Shown here piece by piece: positions 63,245-64,000 of a stretch of 64,000 nucleotides of DNA. Every line of letters starts with the position of its first letter. Within the stretch, counting starts at the first letter, position 1. The stretch is from Paenibacillus athensensis (GTDB taxonomy: Bacteria; Bacillota; Bacilli; Paenibacillales; NBRC-103111), in assembly GCF_004514475.2 (NCBI RefSeq), contig NZ_MYFO02000004.1, forward strand, positions 248,001-312,000. The letters run 5' to 3'. The notes below the pieces were generated by a model. The model saw nothing but the letters and a program-made list of their open reading frames with translations, did not search any database and was not told where the DNA came from. The translations under genes were made by a program, and so were the position numbers.

Positions 63245-64000
63245 ATGGCTATCAAAAATCCGGTCGCCAGGTCGATCGTATGGCTCATATTGCTGCTGTG
63301 GAGCGTGGCCGTGCTGTATCCGCTCATCTGGACACTGCTCGACGCGCTGAAAAATAACGAGCAATTTTTTCTGAATATGCCTTGGGCGCTGCCCAAGCTG
63401 CCGCTGCTCTGGTCGAATTTCAGCTATGTATGGAGCAAGTACAACTTCAGCACCTATTTTCTGAATTCAATCGTCGTTACGGTGGGCAGTACGCTGCTCG
63501 GGATGATTTTGTCGGCGATGACGGCTTACGTGCTGGCCCGCTATGCATTCAGGGGCGGCAAGCTGCTGTTCACCCTGTACATTTCATCGATGATGATTCC
63601 GTTCGCGCTGGCGCTGATTCCGCTGTTTTTTCTGCTCAACGATCTGCACATGGTCAATACGCGGATCGGTCTGATTCTGGTGTACGCTTCGCTGAATCTG
63701 CCGTTTGGCATTTTCCTGCTCGTCGGCTTCTACAAGTCGTTGCCCAAGGAAATTGAAGAAGCGGCGGTGATGGACGGCACCTCGCATTACGGCACGTTTT
63801 TCCGCATTATGCTGCCGCTGTCGCAGCCGGGGCTGATCACCGTATTGATTACGAACATGCTGAACAACTGGAATGAATATTTCCTCGGCGTTGTGCTGAC
63901 GAATGATCCGGAGAAATATACGCTGCCGATCGGGCTGGCGGTGATGCAAGCGGAAATGCAATACCGCGTCGAGTGGGGACCACTGTTCGCGGGGCTGCTC
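63245..64000 (+). CDS. Sugar ABC transporter permease (MalG-like, partial)
   Basis: The first 252 codons are visible: MAIKNPVARSIVWLILLLWS, four or more helices, and the EAA-loop motif EEAAVMDGTSHYGTFFRIML. WNEYFLGVVLTNDPEKYTLP is the usual MalG-type segment. GGGAG lies ten bases before the ATG. The gene runs off the right edge. It completes the channel with the preceding permease. Confidence 0.93.
   Translation, partial: MAIKNPVARSIVWLILLLWSVAVLYPLIWTLLDALKNNEQFFLNMPWALPKLPLLWSNFSYVWSKYNFSTYFLNSIVVTVGSTLLGMILSAMTAYVLARYAFRGGKLLFTLYISSMMIPFALALIPLFFLLNDLHMVNTRIGLILVYASLNLPFGIFLLVGFYKSLPKEIEEAAVMDGTSHYGTFFRIMLPLSQPGLITVLITNMLNNWNEYFLGVVLTNDPEKYTLPIGLAVMQAEMQYRVEWGPLFAGLL

Overview
The window is a gene-dense chromosomal segment of a high-GC Firmicute. 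The family content points to Paenibacillaceae (Paenibacillus, Cohnella or a close relative): a YtpB-type terpene synthase, DUF4178/DUF4247 proteins, a secreted protein with a copper-amine-oxidase-N type domain, a Firmicute 6S RNA, a yybP-ykoY riboswitch, AGGAGG-type ribosome binding sites and many GTG/TTG starts. I recognise no tRNA, rRNA, prophage or insertion sequence. Both ends cut a gene: a LapA-like protein on the left and a sugar ABC permease on the right.

Layout. 0-10 kb: LapA-like protein, oligoendopeptidase F, a TerC-family protein behind a manganese riboswitch, a methyltransferase, a cold shock protein, a dihydrofolate-reductase-like protein, a TetR/MMPL efflux pair and a nitroreductase. 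10-16 kb: a minus-strand run of five tightly spaced transport genes (MATE-like, MFS, ABC ATPase, FtsX-type permease, HlyD-type adaptor). 16-20 kb: two uncharacterised conserved genes, the terpene synthase, phosphofructokinase and an FMN reductase. 20-30 kb: a DUF4015 glycoside-hydrolase-like protein, a second MFS transporter, TatA, a self-regulated TetR with a YhgE-type membrane protein, DUF4247/DUF4178, a DEAD-box helicase and a YesL-like protein. 30.4 kb: 6S RNA. 31-33 kb: an agr-like peptide signalling locus. 33-40 kb: xylulokinase, an acetyltransferase, the MntH manganese importer, DUF1499, thiol peroxidase, LysR, YugP and MerR. 40.9-44.7 kb: ammonium transporter, GlnD-like nucleotidyltransferase, DnaQ-like exonuclease and a JAMM peptidase. 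44.8-51 kb: MFS, ResA-like thioredoxin, citramalate synthase, queF-dinB-mobB and ferredoxin. 51-60 kb: an envelope and nucleotide-signalling block (CHASE2 adenylate cyclase, FecR-domain secreted protein, NHL/copper-amine-oxidase-N protein, HD-GYP phosphodiesterase, an octanucleotide tandem repeat and an L,D-transpeptidase). 60-64 kb: a sugar ABC importer preceded by a candidate small RNA or attenuator.

The strongest candidate for an undescribed system is the agr-like locus at 30987-33128. It encodes a 45-residue AgrD-like peptide with no cysteine, so any macrocycle would have to be a lactone through serine. With it are an AgrB peptidase and a stand-alone seven-helix membrane protein that looks like the sensor half of AgrC but has no kinase domain. 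Upstream lies a CPBP-family membrane protease, the family of MroQ, which takes part in AgrD maturation in Staphylococcus aureus. No response regulator or histidine kinase is in the window. Other points of interest are the cyclase/FecR/NHL module, the 15-copy 8-bp repeat, a single I-E-like CRISPR repeat inside a sugar ABC operon, the RNA candidate at about 60.43-60.54 kb, and the linkage of amt to a GlnD-like protein and an exonuclease instead of a PII protein.
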